Part shown: piece after piece, positions 5,996 to 7,647 of the stretch | How the letters are laid out: each line of letters starts with the position of its first letter | How positions within the stretch are numbered: position 1 is the stretch's first letter | Assembly (NCBI GenBank): GCA_019634245.1 | Contig: JAHQVR010000173.1 | Coordinates: forward strand, 1 to 7,647 | DNA: 7,647 nucleotides | Direction of reading: 5' to 3' | Source: Gammaproteobacteria bacterium | GTDB taxonomy: Bacteria > Pseudomonadota > Gammaproteobacteria > Granulosicoccales > Granulosicoccaceae | The notes under the pieces: generated by a model | What the model saw: the letters and a program-made list of their open reading frames with translations, nothing else | The model's database searches: none | Told to the model about the DNA's origin: nothing | Position numbers and translations under genes: made by a program

Positions 5996-6940
5996 CTAGT
6001 TAACCGGTGTCACTAATGGCTCACTGGCAAAAAATGCCATGAGGTTTTGTCTCTGTAACTCACCCATTCGCTTACGTGTTTCAACCGTGCCGGACGATTG
6101 ATGCGGTTGCAGCAGCACGTTATCGAGTGTTGAAAATCGTGGGTCAATATGCGGCTCATTGTTAAACACATCCAGCGCCGCTCCGCGCAGTCGATTATTT
6201 TGCAGCGCCTGTATTAACGCTTCTTCGTCCAGCGTTGTTCCGCGCGCGCTGTTAATCAACAAACCATCGGGGCCAAGCGCCTCGATAACATCTGCAGAGA
6301 TCAAACCCGCCGTCGCATCGCCACCGGACACTGCGACCATCATGATGTCGACTTCTGTTGCCAGATCGAGCAGGTTTGCATGATAGGTCCAGCCTGGTGT
6401 GTCTTTCTCACCGCGTGCAAAGTAGTGAATACGCGTGTTAAAAGCCTGTAAGCGATTGGCCACAGCACGACCAATTCTCCCTAAGCCAACACTACCAACC
6501 GACATTCCTGAAATGGTTCGTTGTAAGGGGAAGGCACCCGAGTCAGTCCAGCGTCCCGAGCGTACCCAATCAGAAGCACCGACAATATCACGCGACAAAG
6601 CGAGTAGCATACCAACGGCTAAATCAGCTACATCATCGGTTAACACATCGGGTGTGTTAGTCACTTTGACACCTTTAGAGGTGGCATGTGCAACATCAAT
6701 CGTGTCATACCCTACGCCATAATTAGCAATCAAACCAAGATTGGGAAAGGCGTCAATAATGTCGGCACCCAGTGCTTCATGTCCTTTAAAAGCAAACGCA
6801 CGAATTTGTTCGCGCAACTCCAGTGCGATATCAGCTGGATTTGAACCCTCTGGAAACGCATGCACGGTAAACGCCTCTTGCATGGGTACACTATCCCATT
6901 CATCGTAGGTTTCAAAACTGAGAATATGTGGTTTTGTCAC
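5996..6940 (-). CDS. D-isomer-specific 2-hydroxyacid dehydrogenase
   Basis: 314-residue cytoplasmic oxidoreductase of normal family length, interconverting a 2-keto acid and a D-2-hydroxy acid with a nicotinamide cofactor. The Rossmann motif is VGLGRIG (151-157). The catalytic set is R233 (SARG), E262 (NEP) and H280 (LQPH). The N-terminal substrate loop is NYGVGYDTID (73-82). At the end of the second Rossmann strand (IHYFARGEKD, 171-180) there is no Asp at the usual NAD-binding position and an Arg (R176) is present, which suggests NADPH preference, as in glyoxylate/hydroxypyruvate reductases. The start is GTG at 6940, with AGGAAAG about eight bases upstream; no in-frame ATG is better placed. 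It shares the strand with the ABC operon but is 213 bases upstream, with a separate promoter in between, so it is probably its own unit or partly co-transcribed. The exact substrate cannot be read from the sequence. Confidence 0.93.
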   Translation of the reverse strand: MTKPHILSFETYDEWDSVPMQEAFTVHAFPEGSNPADIALELREQIRAFAFKGHEALGADIIDAFPNLGLIANYGVGYDTIDVAHATSKGVKVTNTPDVLTDDVADLAVGMLLALSRDIVGASDWVRSGRWTDSGAFPLQRTISGMSVGSVGLGRIGRAVANRLQAFNTRIHYFARGEKDTPGWTYHANLLDLATEVDIMMVAVSGGDATAGLISADVIEALGPDGLLINSARGTTLDEEALIQALQNNRLRGAALDVFNNEPHIDPRFSTLDNVLLQPHQSSGTVETRKRMGELQRQNLMAFFASEPLVTPVN

Positions 6941-7091
6941 GCGTATTTCTTTCCTGTGTTAGAACCATTAAACAACATCGTTATAGTGGTTCGGCTACTT
7001 CCAATACTTTGATCGATATCCATATTCGTTCAGCCAATCAACACATTGATGTTGCGCTTGCTTAACAAAAACTTGAGTAGTCTATAAAGCA

Positions 7092-7119
7092 CAGCCGCAA
7101 CACAAACGGGTCGCGGCTG
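7092..7119 (-). terminator. GC-rich hairpin after the second binding-protein gene
   Basis: CAGCCGC (7113-7119 read on the minus strand) pairs with GCGGCTG (7092-7098). A further GAC/GTT with one G-T pair extends the stem to 10 bp around an 8-base loop. TGCTTTATAG follows on the minus strand, a short T-rich tail. The hairpin begins 10 bases beyond the stop at 7130, a good position for an intrinsic terminator or an attenuating hairpin before the dehydrogenase gene. Confidence 0.6.
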
Positions 7120-7129
7120 CGGGTCTATT

Positions 7130-7647
7130 TTACTTACCCCAAATTTCTGCGTAAGCGTCTCGGTAACCGTTTTCGGGATCAAATATAGGGCTATCACCCA
7201 TCGCTTTAGCGCCATCCATATTGACAACAGCAGGTGCAGTCACATAGCCGGAACAGGCCTCGCCAGAAATAGCACGATTAAGTTCATCAACCAACTGCCA
7301 ACCCTGTAAGTTTAAGGGTTCTGCAACAGTAATCGATTGATATTGGCCTGTTTTTATGCGTTGAAATGCGGATTCAGATCCATCGCCCGCAGCAACGGCT
7401 TTAGGTGAACCATCACCGCCAATGCCGGCTGCCGCAAGAGCCGGCCCCATGAAATCAAAATAGATATCGTTTATCGCCAACGCGTGTGTCCACTTTGCTC
7501 CGTATTTCTGCAACAAGCTCGTTGTCAGTGGCCCCATACGACTTGAAGTATCGGCAATGGGTGTATCGACGTACTCTAGAACAGTACCTCCCATCTCTTC
7601 AATGGTTGCCTTGATTTGATCCGCTTTATCTATGGCGATTTGATAAG
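7130..7647 (-). CDS. Periplasmic sugar-type substrate-binding protein, C-terminal part
   Basis: The reading frame runs open to the right edge, so only the last 172 residues are seen; signal peptide and N-lobe are missing. The segment carries the second half of a Peripla_BP_4/ribose-binding-like fold: a hinge-proximal region with THALAINDIYFDFMGPAL, the family turn AAGDGSESAFQRI (compare GFDG in ribose-binding proteins), then KTGQYQSITVAEP, a helix LQGWQLVDELNRAI, and a C-terminal strand giving YVTAPAVVNMDG. It would deliver a sugar or sugar-like ligand to an ABC importer. It shares little with the LuxP-like protein (no GWGG, no MRMxDD), so it serves a different ligand or system. Its permease and ATPase partners are probably beyond the right edge, though sharing the importer at 3861-5782 cannot be excluded. 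A terminator-like hairpin follows it. Confidence 0.88.
   Translation of the reverse strand, partial: YQIAIDKADQIKATIEEMGGTVLEYVDTPIADTSSRMGPLTTSLLQKYGAKWTHALAINDIYFDFMGPALAAAGIGGDGSPKAVAAGDGSESAFQRIKTGQYQSITVAEPLNLQGWQLVDELNRAISGEACSGYVTAPAVVNMDGAKAMGDSPIFDPENGYRDAYAEIWGK

Noticed and set aside
7037..7050. Short inverted repeat ATCAA-caca-TTGAT before the dehydrogenase gene
   Set aside because: A five-base AT-rich stem is common by chance, and no convincing promoter elements flank it.
1..7647. CRISPR arrays, tRNA or rRNA genes, insertion sequences or attachment sites
   Set aside because: No regularly spaced repeats, no tRNA cloverleaf-type segment, no transposase frame and no terminal repeats or target duplications were seen on either strand.

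Overview
The window looks like accessory metabolic DNA of a Gram-negative proteobacterium, most likely marine or environmental. This rests on periplasmic binding proteins with classical signal peptides, Shine-Dalgarno starts, moderate GC and a LuxP-like protein. The taxonomic call is inference; no taxonomic marker gene is present.

Left part (about 1-2615). A cytochrome P450 gene on the minus strand (194-1372) and an arylsulfotransferase-type beta-propeller gene on the plus strand (1517-2569) diverge from a shared 144-bp control region. That region holds a 19-bp dyad (1405-1423) overlapping a possible P450 promoter. The P450 gene is followed by a compact hairpin (168-187). The propeller gene ends at a bidirectional terminator (2582-2613), where it meets the transporter genes head on.

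Centre (2657-5850). A minus-strand operon encodes an ABC importer: ATPase (5782 to 5003), permease (4991 to 3861) and substrate-binding protein (3796 to 2657). The binding protein is the most interesting item. Its closest recognisable relative is LuxP, the autoinducer-2 receptor of Vibrio, rather than a plain ribose-binding protein. It keeps several LuxP ligand-contact positions (Ser, Trp, Arg, Thr, Trp, Arg) and changes others (Gln to Asp, Asn to Ala, Asp to Ala). Upstream of the ATPase, a perfect 16-bp LacI/GntR-type palindrome fills the 17-bp spacer of a sigma70-like promoter, so the importer is probably induced by its ligand through a LacI-family repressor not seen here.

Right part (5996-7647). 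Also on the minus strand are a D-2-hydroxyacid dehydrogenase gene (GTG start at 6940), probably NADPH-preferring, and the 3' part of a second sugar-type binding protein gene that runs off the right edge. A GC-rich hairpin (7092-7119) follows that gene, so it probably closes a different transcription unit.

Working model: a regulated uptake and reduction locus for a furanose-like or other small polyol ligand, beside a P450/sulfotransferase pair that may act on a phenolic or other aromatic compound. A link between the two halves is not shown by the sequence.
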